A stretch of DNA of 55,586 nucleotides from a virus. Below the pieces are notes generated by a model that was given only the letters and a program-made list of their open reading frames with translations, did no database searches and was not told the origin of the DNA. The DNA is taken from IMG/VR virus record IMGVR_UViG_3300017917_005112, positions 1-55,586 of that record. The stretch is one strand, 5' to 3'. Both the position numbers and the translations under genes were made by a program. This document shows, in pieces, positions 33,322 through 41,704 of this stretch. Each line of letters opens with the position of its first letter. Position 1 is the first letter of the stretch.

Positions 33322-34721
33322 TGAGGCATTATACCTCGTTTCCTATAATCTATTGCCAATTTATTTACTTCTTTCTCGTATTCAGGATCAACAGTAATTG
33401 TGTTATCTCTGACAGGATATTCTGGATGATAAGTTGATCTTGGCTCATATGAAAAATTATTTAAATACAATCTACGAAACAACTCATCATTTCTTGCAGG
33501 ATATCCGTTTTCATCTAATACTATGTTTCCATCTTTGTCAAATAGTACTACATCTTCAAAAGGTTCTCCAACATGATGCTTTGGCATAAATCTATCAAGT
33601 TCATACAAACTATCGCGATTAAGTTTAACACCATCTCTTAAAAGTTTTTTTATGTAGATATATCTTTTCTCATAAATATTTTGTGTTTGAATATCAACAA
33701 TTTTGTCAATTAAATGATCAACAACTTCTTTTTCTGTAATATGATTTTTTCTTAAAGATCCTTGTTTGTCTTTTTCTGTATAAGATCCATTAAACAACCT
33801 CTTAATTCTTTCATCATATTGTTTATCACTTTCTGATGGCATTCTTGGATGTTCTTTTATAATTTTAAATATTACTTCAGTTAGTTTGTATTTTAGAGTT
33901 GTCCCATCGACAGTTCCAACTCTCATAATACTAGCTTTATTCATTCTTTGTAATGTGTTCACTCTCCCCATGTGTACAGGCATATTTCTTTTCCTAGCTG
34001 CCTTGACAATTTCACGAACTTCATCTCCAGTTTTCCAGTCAGTACTTCCACCTATAAATATCGCATCAATTCCATCCCAAGGTATATTCCCAACATCTGC
34101 GCCATCTTGAACGCATAAAGCAGCAGGGGCACCAATTTGCCTAAGTTTATCAACATCTTTCTTGTGAGCATGATATTTTGTCAAAGTAGCTTTCCAATCA
34201 AATGGCTGATCAGGTATGGCAAAAAATTGTAAAGAATCCAAAACACCAACTTTAACTTGTGCCATAGCAAATTTTATCATTTTTTTATAAATATCCCAAT
34301 CAAAGTTTTCTCTTCCCGCTTCAGAAAACATTCCATTATCAATCCCTATAGCATCATAATTTTTTAATACCTTTGAATACAAATATCTATAAGTCAAAGG
34401 AGTTACTAACAAACCAAGATAGCTTTTACCTGTTTCCTCTCTTCTATTATCAGATGCTTTTGCCAATGCTTCCGAATGTTGACCACTTAAATATACAGTT
34501 GGATCACCTAATTTAGCAGGATAAACAAATTCTTCTTTATGAGTATGCGGAGCTAATAATTTAACATAATCAGATAATAATGAATTAAATTTTTCCTGTG
34601 TAACGCTTGGATTCTTAATAGAATCTAAAATTATATCTTCGAGTGTTTTTTCAGCTGGAGAAACTGATTCTATCAAAGCAACTTTATTTCCATTTTTAAT
34701 CCAGTCAAAGAAATTTTTCAT
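33318..34721 (-). CDS. Tagged TGT/DpdA-like protein
   Basis: 467 residues. Tag: MKNFFDWIKNGNKVALIESV, F-x-x-W-I then L-I-Glu-Ser. The central ~200 residues look like a TIM barrel related to tRNA-guanine transglycosylase and phage DpdA: YDAIGIDNGMFSEAG, LQFFAIPDQPFDWKATLTKY, PAALCVQDGADVGNIPWDG, DAIFIGGSTDWKTG and MPVHMGRVNTLQRM, ending VGTVDGTTLKY. DpdA inserts 7-deazaguanine bases in DNA. The C-terminal ~150 residues are unassigned, and no preQ0 genes are in the window. TATATAAAG abuts the ATG and no ribosome site is seen. Alternatively a sugar-cleaving barrel paralogue. Confidence 0.65.
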   Translation of the reverse strand: MKNFFDWIKNGNKVALIESVSPAEKTLEDIILDSIKNPSVTQEKFNSLLSDYVKLLAPHTHKEEFVYPAKLGDPTVYLSGQHSEALAKASDNRREETGKSYLGLLVTPLTYRYLYSKVLKNYDAIGIDNGMFSEAGRENFDWDIYKKMIKFAMAQVKVGVLDSLQFFAIPDQPFDWKATLTKYHAHKKDVDKLRQIGAPAALCVQDGADVGNIPWDGIDAIFIGGSTDWKTGDEVREIVKAARKRNMPVHMGRVNTLQRMNKASIMRVGTVDGTTLKYKLTEVIFKIIKEHPRMPSESDKQYDERIKRLFNGSYTEKDKQGSLRKNHITEKEVVDHLIDKIVDIQTQNIYEKRYIYIKKLLRDGVKLNRDSLYELDRFMPKHHVGEPFEDVVLFDKDGNIVLDENGYPARNDELFRRLYLNNFSYEPRSTYHPEYPVRDNTITVDPEYEKEVNKLAIDYRKRGIMPH

Positions 34722-34746
34722 ACTTTATATAGTTCATTAAATAAAA

Positions 34747-34779
34747 AAACCCCTAGTACAATTAAGATACTAGGGGTTT
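34747..34779 (-). terminator. Strong terminator, minus strand
   Basis: Stem AAACCCCTAGTA / TACTAGGGGTTT with a 9-nt loop; on the minus strand it is followed by a run of T. It ends the structural gene at 34802. Confidence 0.9.
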
Positions 34780-34801
34780 AATTTATGAAATTAAACTAAA
34801 A

Positions 34802-35470
34802 TTAACGAGCAATTTCAGTAATTGTCAAAAGAGCTTGTGACTTGTTTACAGTAATAGTATCATCAGACACTAGAGGTGCAGCTTGGACAGCAATAGTTGT
34901 TGTAGCTGTTGTTGAGTTGGTATAAACATAAGAAATTGGGAATAAAACATTTCCACGCATTGAAGTACCAACAGAACCAGAAAAAAGTGATTGATCTCTT
35001 GTGATAATTGGATTGCCAGAAACAACAATTCTTGACCTAAAACTATCGTTTCCAGAACCATTCATTGAGAAGCCAGCATCAAAGCTAACAATAATATTAG
35101 AATGATTGTAAACAGGAGTATAATTAATTGACATGATGTCAGTAAAAGTTCCGCTAGCACTATTAGTATAAGTTCCGCTGCTTGCATTAACGGAAACATT
35201 CATTAACTGACCAGCAGCAGTACCCCTAATGTAACCAGTAGCTACAATGTTGCCTGTTACCTCTGTATCGCCATATACGCCTAAACTTCCACTTGCATAA
35301 ATATTAGTACCATGAATCTCGCCACGATTCATCAAAGCATTAATATCACCATGATAATTTTGAAGTGCTTGTGGTTGAACATTACCGGCATTCACAGCGC
35401 CATTTAAAATTTTTGGCTTAATATTGTCCGCTGCTCCCGGCCCTGTTCCCTCTGTAGTTGTTGCCCCCAT
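34802..35470 (-). CDS. Virion structural protein (putative)
   Basis: 222 residues, Gly/Thr/Asn/Ser-rich. The N-terminal third (NGAVNAGNVQPQALQNYHGD) is followed by a short repeat-like strand region (GSLGVYGDTEVTGNIVATGY), then a C-terminal beta domain (NIIVSFDAGFSMNGSGNDSF). Higher GC than the neighbours, AGGAG 8 nt before the ATG, an AATAAATAAA box upstream and a strong terminator after: an abundant late protein, likely a fibre or neck piece. Confidence 0.65.
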   Translation of the reverse strand: MGATTTEGTGPGAADNIKPKILNGAVNAGNVQPQALQNYHGDINALMNRGEIHGTNIYASGSLGVYGDTEVTGNIVATGYIRGTAAGQLMNVSVNASSGTYTNSASGTFTDIMSINYTPVYNHSNIIVSFDAGFSMNGSGNDSFRSRIVVSGNPIITRDQSLFSGSVGTSMRGNVLFPISYVYTNSTTATTTIAVQAAPLVSDDTITVNKSQALLTITEIAR

Positions 35471-35555
35471 AATTTTTCTCCTAAAAGAGTTTACTTTATT
35501 TATTATGATCTCACAGTTTTTTGTAAAAATAATATAAAAATATCAAATTTGTGTC

Positions 35556-35583
35556 TTGCACTTGATTTTGTGTTCGTTATAAT
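35556..35583 (+). promoter_or_regulatory. Sigma-70-like promoter of the sigma gene
   Basis: TTGCAC, 16-nt spacer and perfect TATAAT (35578-35583), 29 nt before the ATG of the sigma factor, which has GGAGG. A host-type promoter would let the host polymerase start the late sigma. Confidence 0.6.
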
Positions 35584-35612
35584 GCCTCAACAAACTTCAT
35601 GGAGGATTTACG

Positions 35613-36452
35613 ATGCTATTAAAAAAAAACCTCAATATATCTAGTTTAGTTGATTTTGAAAGATTAAGAAAAAGCAATGATCTTTGTCAAAAATGGGCCA
35701 AAAGATTCAAAATCAAGAAAAATTTCTATGTAGGTTTTATTACAAAATTACATAAAGATCCAAATTCGTTTCTAAGTAAAGTTAGTTCAAGATACAAAAA
35801 TCAATATATTAAAGACTGTAATGCTATGTTTTATGCTGCAGAAGTTGAAGAATTATTATTAGAACAATTCGCACCAATGATTATATATGTTTTTAAAAGA
35901 TTGCGTGTATCTTATGATTTACATGATGAATTAACTACTTGGGGATATTTAGCAATTAGATCAGCTGTTTGGCAATTTAGATCACATGAATCCAATGCTT
36001 CATTTCAAACTTTTGTATTTAATTCAATTTACATGAGAATTAAGGGCGTACTTCACAAAATGAGCAAAAAAACAAAATCTCGTAAATATAAAATCTATTA
36101 TGAATCAGAAATTGTCAAACAAAATTGCGAAATTGAATTTTTAGGAATGTCTAAAGACTATTCAAAAAATCTTGAGAACATTAGTGAACAAGTAAAAGAA
36201 ATTGCTAAAAAATGTTGTTTGACTGAACAAGAAACATTGCTATTGATGCTTTTCGTTAATAAAAGAAAAGATGAACCCGTTTGGTATGGTGAATATAGAA
36301 AAAAATACATTAATGAAAAAACTAAAAAACAATTAAGCAGACAATCAATTCACAATCATCTAAAAATTGTTCATGATAAAGTTCTAAACTATTTTAAACA
36401 AATTAAATTTGTTAGTGAAGATTATTCACCATTTCAAAATAAAGCTGTGTAA
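35613..36452 (+). CDS. Divergent sigma factor (T4 gp55-like late sigma candidate)
   Basis: 279 residues. Region 2 is visible at ~85-160: LLLEQFAPMIIYVFKRLRVS, then DELTTWGYLAIRSAVWQF, and ASFQTFVFNSIYMRIKGVL, matching 'eDLiqeGylgLirAvekFD...FsTYa...Irgai' in sigma-70. Region 4 may be LTEQETLLLMLFVN followed by the helix-turn-helix QLSRQSIHNHLKIVHDKVL. T4 gp55 is shorter (~185 residues) and has no standard region 4; here the added part may be a real or remnant region 4. It likely directs RNA polymerase to TATAAATA-type promoters. It has its own TATAAT promoter and GGAGG site. Confidence 0.75.
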   Translation: MLLKKNLNISSLVDFERLRKSNDLCQKWAKRFKIKKNFYVGFITKLHKDPNSFLSKVSSRYKNQYIKDCNAMFYAAEVEELLLEQFAPMIIYVFKRLRVSYDLHDELTTWGYLAIRSAVWQFRSHESNASFQTFVFNSIYMRIKGVLHKMSKKTKSRKYKIYYESEIVKQNCEIEFLGMSKDYSKNLENISEQVKEIAKKCCLTEQETLLLMLFVNKRKDEPVWYGEYRKKYINEKTKKQLSRQSIHNHLKIVHDKVLNYFKQIKFVSEDYSPFQNKAV

Positions 36453-36462
36453 TTGTTTGCCT

Positions 36463-37854
36463 TTATGATCTTTCATCCCACCTTGGATTTAATTCTCTGG
36501 TTCTCACATATGATCCAAATGAATTTCTATCGCCACGAACAACTGTATCGTAATAGTCTAATAGTTCATCCAAATATTCCTTTCTCTCATCTTTATTCAA
36601 TTCAAAATAAAAATCTAATAAACTTTCAGCATCATGATTTTTAGATCTAAGATCAGCACAAATATCTCTTCTTACATCAATAAAAATATTAGCTAATCTT
36701 TCTTTAATATTTTCTGGTACATCTTTGAACTTTTCTTCAACATATCTATTTGGACTAAAAATAAAAGTTAACATTTCTTTTTCACTATCTGGATAATGTT
36801 TGTACATGGTTTCTTTAACAAAAATTTCTGGCCCAATTATTCTGGCTCTTACAACCAAATCATTCATATTCATGTGTTTGAATGTTATTTTTTCTCTAGG
36901 AGATAAACCATCAATTTTTTCCAACCTTTCAACTTCATGTACAGCATTACTTACCCATAATGTAGGATTAGGATTTAAAAGAATTGATTTTAAATCATTC
37001 TCTTTATGAGGAACGCCATAAAACAATATGTCATCTATCGGCTTCTTACTAGACATTATTTCATCTTTGTGTGAATTAATTTTTTCATGAATCAGTTTTT
37101 TTGTCTGATCATTCAAAAGATTCTTTATAGCTGCTAACCTTACACCAATTTCATAAGGTGCTTGCATATATTGTTTGTGACCTTCTGGAGTACTAGTTGG
37201 GCCTTTTAAATGATGTCTTCTATGTTTTGGCGTTTTACTCAATTCTTGTGTTGTGTGCCTTAACTCATGAGCCAATGCTTCTGCTCCACGTTTAGTTAAT
37301 AAACCATCGTTTGTTTCTGTGGGCAAAATATTATACGCGCTTTTAGGCATAACTATATAATAACCTGATGATGAAGCATAAGCATAAGCATCAGGGTGCC
37401 TTTTTTTTAAAGCCTCATCTGTAACAACAAACAAAGTTACTGGCTTCATAAACTTATATTTCCATGTAGAAAAGCCAATATCTTTATCAGGAGGTTTTAA
37501 ATTCTCAAAATCTCTATCAAATTTCTTAGGATCACTCTGCGCTGATCTTATCAAATCATATGGAACGACATTCTCTTTCCTGAAAACCAACTCATCTTCA
37601 TTAAATGCAGAAGAAGGAGAGGAAGGAGAAGAAGGAGAAGAAGGAGAAGAAGGAGAAACATTCGTAACACTAGGTTTTAGCTTTGGTTTATTATAAGCCT
37701 GATAACCACTACCCAATACAGCAGCACCCATACCCAAAGCTGCTACAGGCCCAGCAATACTACCAAGCTTCTCAGTAGTATTAAAAAAAGTTTCATCCAA
37801 TAATTCACAAAAATTAGGATCTACATCAAGTAGAAATTCAGAAAATGTATTCAT
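36463..37854 (-). CDS. Tagged HExxH metallopeptidase
   Basis: 463 residues. Tag: MNTFSEFLLDVDPNF...ELLDETF, F-x-x-F-L with candidate cleavage after LLDE. Then a hydrophobic stretch (GSIAGPVAALGMGAAVLGSG), and a Ser-Pro repeat linker encoded by 9-bp repeats (37610-37660). The catalytic part has AEALAHELRHTTQELSKTP (HExxH) and APYEIGVRLAAIKN, a candidate third ligand. The C-terminal ~200 residues are helical. The hydrophobic segment could insert in the inner membrane on ejection. A GATAAATA box lies 7 nt before the ATG and there is no ribosome site. Confidence 0.7.
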   Translation of the reverse strand: MNTFSEFLLDVDPNFCELLDETFFNTTEKLGSIAGPVAALGMGAAVLGSGYQAYNKPKLKPSVTNVSPSSPSSPSSPSSPSSAFNEDELVFRKENVVPYDLIRSAQSDPKKFDRDFENLKPPDKDIGFSTWKYKFMKPVTLFVVTDEALKKRHPDAYAYASSSGYYIVMPKSAYNILPTETNDGLLTKRGAEALAHELRHTTQELSKTPKHRRHHLKGPTSTPEGHKQYMQAPYEIGVRLAAIKNLLNDQTKKLIHEKINSHKDEIMSSKKPIDDILFYGVPHKENDLKSILLNPNPTLWVSNAVHEVERLEKIDGLSPREKITFKHMNMNDLVVRARIIGPEIFVKETMYKHYPDSEKEMLTFIFSPNRYVEEKFKDVPENIKERLANIFIDVRRDICADLRSKNHDAESLLDFYFELNKDERKEYLDELLDYYDTVVRGDRNSFGSYVRTRELNPRWDERS

Positions 37855-37861
37855 AATAAAC

Positions 37862-37869
37862 TATTTATC
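37862..37869 (-). promoter_or_regulatory. Late-type box GATAAATA
   Basis: Minus-strand GATAAATA with 7 nt to the ATG at 37854. The gap would leave no room for a leader or ribosome site. Confidence 0.45.
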
Positions 37870-37953
37870 ACTAAAACAAAATTAATTCACATCATCAGTC
37901 TTTGTAATCAATATTTAATATAAAAATTATCAACTATCCTTGATTAATAGTTT

Positions 37954-39213
37954 TTACATAAAGAACCAACTTTTTGCTTCATGTTTTGGCGTTCCATAAC
38001 TAGATTCTTCGCTTTTGGTTTCCATCGTCTTAGTGTCTATGTATTCTATAAACATTTTAGCAGTATCTCTGATAACTTGGTCATTTTTGCTGATGTTGTC
38101 TGGATCGGAAACCCAAATTGACAAATACACTTCTGCATGACCAACTGGCAAACCATAGTGATGACAAACAAGATAAGCAACTCCTTCAGCTTGAAGTTCC
38201 ATGACTTCTTTAGACAGCGTTCTTCTTTTCTCTGCTGTGTGAAGTAATTCATGTGCCAATTCATGAATCATAGTGCTAATATTTTCTTGTAGCAATTGAA
38301 TTTCACCTTTTCGTGACACACCTCTGGCACCATGCAAACCCTCTGCGCTTACTGAATATTGAATATTGTGTTCTTTTGCAAATTCAATTAGAGCATCATA
38401 AATGTAACGAGTAACATTATCGGGTGTATCTTCACTAAACCAAGTTGGCTCTTTCACATTGTAAAGATTTTCTTTGCCTGGAATTGGCTCTGTATCAGCG
38501 ACATCAAAAACATTACCGAGAATGAAACCTGTTGGATGCTTGACTTCATCTTGATTAGTGTCATGCTCAGGAGCATCTTCTGTAGCTTTGTCTTTACTTG
38601 ATGCATATATGATAGGAACCCAAATCTTAATGGCCTTCGCACCTTTTTTGACTTTTCTGCCAAATTTCTCTCTCCAAGTCTTCATGCCCTCGACTTGTGT
38701 TGCGTTCATGCGTTGAGAATAGATGAGCAGTTTATTATTAAAACTTCTTTTGGTAAACCTGAGTGAAAATTCAAGAAATTGCCGAACTTCAGGATCATCT
38801 TTTTTCTCAACAATCTTTTTCTTGAGTTGTTCAAATACTTCCTTCAGTCTATCAATTACGCCTAGTTCTGTGTATTCTTCAAGTTCTGCAGATAATTGAA
38901 CAAAAGTTGCTGGATCAAAATCAGCATTAATGGCGTGAACTTTTCTCCTCAATTCAGGCATCTTATTATTGAATTCTACGGGATCAAGTGCTTCTGGTGA
39001 AATCCATTTGCTCAGATTTCTGTCCCACACAAAACCAAGAGATTTGATTTTGTCTTTATTTTTGTAGGTTTCGTTGCCTGCCATTTTTTTGTCTTCTATA
39101 TCACTATCAACTACAAATTGAGCCTTGCCGTCAGGGTTTGTCCTTTTTTTAAGCACAAGACTTTCATCAATCTGCTTGTACTTTAACCAATTGATAAATG
39201 ATTTAAGTGACAT
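37954..39213 (-). CDS. Tagged ArdC-like antirestriction protein
   Basis: 419 residues. Tag: MSLKSFINWLKYKQIDESLV, F-x-x-W-L then I-D-Glu-Ser, candidate cleavage after QIDE. The ArdC N-terminal ssDNA-binding domain is recognisable in FTKRSFNNKLLIYSQRMNAT, GMKTWREKFGRKVKKGAKA and IKIWVPIIYA. The C-terminal zinc peptidase domain has STMIHELAHELLHT (HExxH) and KEVMELQAEGVAYLVCHHYG (third ligand Glu), the IrrE/ImmA pattern. Plasmid ArdC enters with conjugated DNA and protects it from restriction. In a phage, a packaged copy would act like T4 IPI* or P1 Dar proteins. 4 bp upstream is another tagged gene. Confidence 0.75.
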   Translation of the reverse strand: MSLKSFINWLKYKQIDESLVLKKRTNPDGKAQFVVDSDIEDKKMAGNETYKNKDKIKSLGFVWDRNLSKWISPEALDPVEFNNKMPELRRKVHAINADFDPATFVQLSAELEEYTELGVIDRLKEVFEQLKKKIVEKKDDPEVRQFLEFSLRFTKRSFNNKLLIYSQRMNATQVEGMKTWREKFGRKVKKGAKAIKIWVPIIYASSKDKATEDAPEHDTNQDEVKHPTGFILGNVFDVADTEPIPGKENLYNVKEPTWFSEDTPDNVTRYIYDALIEFAKEHNIQYSVSAEGLHGARGVSRKGEIQLLQENISTMIHELAHELLHTAEKRRTLSKEVMELQAEGVAYLVCHHYGLPVGHAEVYLSIWVSDPDNISKNDQVIRDTAKMFIEYIDTKTMETKSEESSYGTPKHEAKSWFFM

Positions 39214-39217
39214 AATA

Positions 39218-39748
39218 TTACCTTTGAATTTTCCTGCTTTTTTTTATAAACTCTTGTCGTAAAAAATTTAATTCTATCATTTCGTGGGCAGAAAGTTCGC
39301 CAATTTTAAATAATTCTTCTATAGCGTTTAATGCATTATGGCAATCCGACAACTCTATATTTGCTTGATCAATAAATGCTTCTACTTGATGCTCGCCGTT
39401 TACAAATATACAAGACCAAACATTTTTTGTTTTATTGGTCATGTCTTCTAAAATTTCTGCTAAAAAAAACGTATGTGCTGCTTCTTCATTTTCACATATG
39501 ATTCTTATAAGTATACTAGCCAGAAATTCTCCTTCTTTCTCCAAACAATCAGCTAACACACCTAGTTGCCATAATTCATCAGGATTAGATAGTACATAAC
39601 CAGTTTTAGGTCTTTCATGTAAATTTTCATCCCAAGGAACAAAAGCATCATTTAGAATCTTGTTAATTATTGCTACCCGAGTATTGTTTGCACTTTCTTT
39701 GATGATGTTATTTTCAATGTTTTTAATATATTCTTTAAAATTTTTCAT
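39218..39748 (-). CDS. Tagged protein, unknown body
   Basis: 176 residues. Tag: MKNFKEYIKNIENNIIKESA, F-x-x-Y-I then I-K-Glu-Ser. The body is helical with several Cys and Glu-rich segments (ELWQLGVLADCLEKEGEFL, NEEAAHTFFLAEILEDM). Overlaps the promoter space of nothing else; it starts the operon that continues into the ArdC-like gene (4-bp gap). A TGTAAATA box lies about 28 nt upstream. Function unknown; coupling with ArdC suggests a partner role in protecting the incoming genome. Confidence 0.6.
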   Translation of the reverse strand: MKNFKEYIKNIENNIIKESANNTRVAIINKILNDAFVPWDENLHERPKTGYVLSNPDELWQLGVLADCLEKEGEFLASILIRIICENEEAAHTFFLAEILEDMTNKTKNVWSCIFVNGEHQVEAFIDQANIELSDCHNALNAIEELFKIGELSAHEMIELNFLRQEFIKKSRKIQR

Positions 39749-39799
39749 AATATTTTAATATCTTTCTAAACTATTTACAACTTAAGTCTCATCTTTAGG

Positions 39800-40324
39800 C
39801 TAAGATTTAGTGCGAGGTGGTCTTCTTTCTATTTCAATTTCAGGTTCAGATGAAGTTTCAGGTTTAGTAGAATTTCTGGATTTTGATCTTAAAGTATTTC
39901 CATCATTTATTATAATTCTATTAGTTCTCGTAGCAAACCTTTGCAATATGGCATCCCAAGCACCTTTTGCTTTAGGAAACAAACTAAGTAATTCATTCCT
40001 TACTTGACTAATAAAAATATCTTTATCGCGATGCGCACTTGAATTAATAATATTTATTCTATGGAACAACTCATTCCCCATCCAATCCATAAGTTTCTTA
40101 TCTAAAATAAGACTGCGTTCTTCTTGATCAGTAAATCTTGTTTTAGGGTTTGCTCTTACCAAATTTTCTAAAATATTTAAACCACGATCAGAAAATCTGA
40201 TTGTTATATGATGCTTGCCAATATATGTTTCGAAGAATTTTGTACCAGGAATATATTTATCATCAAACAATTCATTAAAAACATTCGCATCCCTATTGTG
40301 TAGCCATTCGTTAAAAGTTGACAT
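39800..40324 (-). CDS. Tagged protein, unknown body
   Basis: About 174 residues from ATG 40324, which has GGAG 6 nt before it; an earlier ATG is ignored. Tag: MSTFNEWLHNRDANVFNELF, almost the same as the tag of 49759 (KNTFNELFE), with candidate cleavage after FNE. The body has KFFETYIGKHHITIRFSDRG and a Lys/Arg/Pro-rich tail ending ERRPPRTKS, perhaps DNA-associated. A GTAAATA box lies ~30 nt upstream. Confidence 0.6.
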   Translation of the reverse strand: MSTFNEWLHNRDANVFNELFDDKYIPGTKFFETYIGKHHITIRFSDRGLNILENLVRANPKTRFTDQEERSLILDKKLMDWMGNELFHRINIINSSAHRDKDIFISQVRNELLSLFPKAKGAWDAILQRFATRTNRIIINDGNTLRSKSRNSTKPETSSEPEIEIERRPPRTKS

Positions 40325-40403
40325 ATATTTCTCCAGAATTAGATTCAAATATATTTACTTATACAAATTAAATTTTACATCTTTGAAAAAAATGAAAATT
40401 ATG

Positions 40404-40411
40404 TATAAATA
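40404..40411 (+). promoter_or_regulatory. TATAAATA box, 5 nt before ATG
   Basis: Perfect late-type TATAAATA with only 5 nt to the ATG at 40417 and no ribosome site. Best example of the possible leaderless pattern. Confidence 0.55.
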
Positions 40412-40416
40412 ATTTC

Positions 40417-41337
40417 ATGCTAGATTTTTATAATTTTTTGGAAGCACTTAAAAGTGTTGGAGGATTTGGTATAACTCCTGGTTGGAATCCTGAGACAAAA
40501 AATTTACATCCAGATAAATATACTGATCCAGTGCAGGTAAAACACTTCTTGGCTATGGCAAAAAAACCAAGTGAAGAAAAAGGAATTATAGCAAAACTAG
40601 ATGACATATTTCAAAGAAAAGGTCACATAGAACAAAAAGATTTAGATATTCATATTTATTTTGGTTCTATGAGCTTAAATTCCTTTCCAGAAGAAGTTAA
40701 AGGCAGAAGTCTTTATCAAAAATACCAAAACTATTTTTTTAATTATCTTAAAATACCTAAAACAGATATTGTATACATAAAAACTGTACCAGGTGGTGAT
40801 GTTTGGAAACCTTGGATTGTTATTCATGGTTTAGCACACGCAATTTATTATGATAAAGTTGTGAATAATCATCTAGAACTTACTAAAATATATTCGATTT
40901 ACAATTTATTTAATGACTTTTTTAGTAATTTAATGCCTCCATTATTTTTTGATAAACTCAAAAAACGAGGTTATTATTCTGATTTACTTGATCAAATGAT
41001 CGTTGATGTAAGCACTCGTATAGATTTTATTGCTCCTGTATTTAAATTTAAATCAGCACAACAAAGTGAAATAAGTGGTCCAGGTGAACCCAAAAAATTT
41101 GGTGGTTTAACAGACAAACAAGAATTTATTTTTGAAGTTTTTACTTGGTACATATGGAATGGACAAAAATTACCAAGGCCTCAGATTTCAGATTTCGTAA
41201 AAAGTAAGTATTCAACTCTTTTCGATTATAAAAGCCCAGAACAATTTGTGGAAGCATTTAACGAACTATTCACTCAATTAGAAGATATATTCAGAAGTGA
41301 TTTAGATAAAATAAAAGGTCATGTTGTCATAGATTGA
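40417..41337 (+). CDS. Tagged HGxxH paralogue family, member 2
   Basis: 306 residues. Tag: MLDFYNFLEALKSVGG, then FGITPGWNPETKNLH. Conserved blocks: DIHIYFGSMSLNSF, DIVYIKTVPGGDVWKPWIVI, HGLAHAIYYDKVV, KQEFIFEVFTWYIWNGQKLP and KIKGHVVID. The HGLAH motif holds two His with Gly in place of the catalytic Glu. It has diverged from member 1 mainly in the central helices. Read from a TATAAATA box 5 nt before the ATG. Function unknown. Confidence 0.65.
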   Translation: MLDFYNFLEALKSVGGFGITPGWNPETKNLHPDKYTDPVQVKHFLAMAKKPSEEKGIIAKLDDIFQRKGHIEQKDLDIHIYFGSMSLNSFPEEVKGRSLYQKYQNYFFNYLKIPKTDIVYIKTVPGGDVWKPWIVIHGLAHAIYYDKVVNNHLELTKIYSIYNLFNDFFSNLMPPLFFDKLKKRGYYSDLLDQMIVDVSTRIDFIAPVFKFKSAQQSEISGPGEPKKFGGLTDKQEFIFEVFTWYIWNGQKLPRPQISDFVKSKYSTLFDYKSPEQFVEAFNELFTQLEDIFRSDLDKIKGHVVID

Positions 41338-41381
41338 AAAACCATTCATTTAAAACAACCAATCCAAGTTTTAAACTCTAA

Positions 41382-41651
41382 TTATCTAACATTCTCATCA
41401 AATTGAATTCTTGTTCTTCCCAATCTTCCAATCAATCCATTAAGCATGTCTTCCGTTGATTGTACATCGCTAAGTAATTCACCAAGCTTTTTTGAATATT
41501 TTTTAATAGATGCTAAGTACTTTCCAGCGTCATCACATCTTTTTTAAAGTTTTTCAAGTGATTCATCATCTCCCCGAACCCTATAATACTCATTACGAAT
41601 ATCTTGCAATTCATTAGCCACAGCTGATAAACTTTTTAATATTTTATCCAT
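41382..41651 (-). pseudogene. Coiled-coil gene with in-frame stop
   Basis: Reading from ATG 41651 gives SAVANELQDIRNEYYRVRG, then a TAA at 41544-41546, and the same frame continues with coding character (KRCDDAGKYLASIKKYSKK, LIGRLGRTRIQFDENV) to a TAA at 41382. Total 89 codons. The frame stays in phase and is rich in Lys/Glu heptads, so a nonsense change of a once-intact gene is the likely story. Re-initiation, readthrough or error are alternatives. No other gene is seen in 41338-41704. Confidence 0.6.
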
Positions 41652-41704
41652 ATTGATTATTTATAATATCAACAAAAAAATATATCAAATCAGTAAATAT
41701 TATT

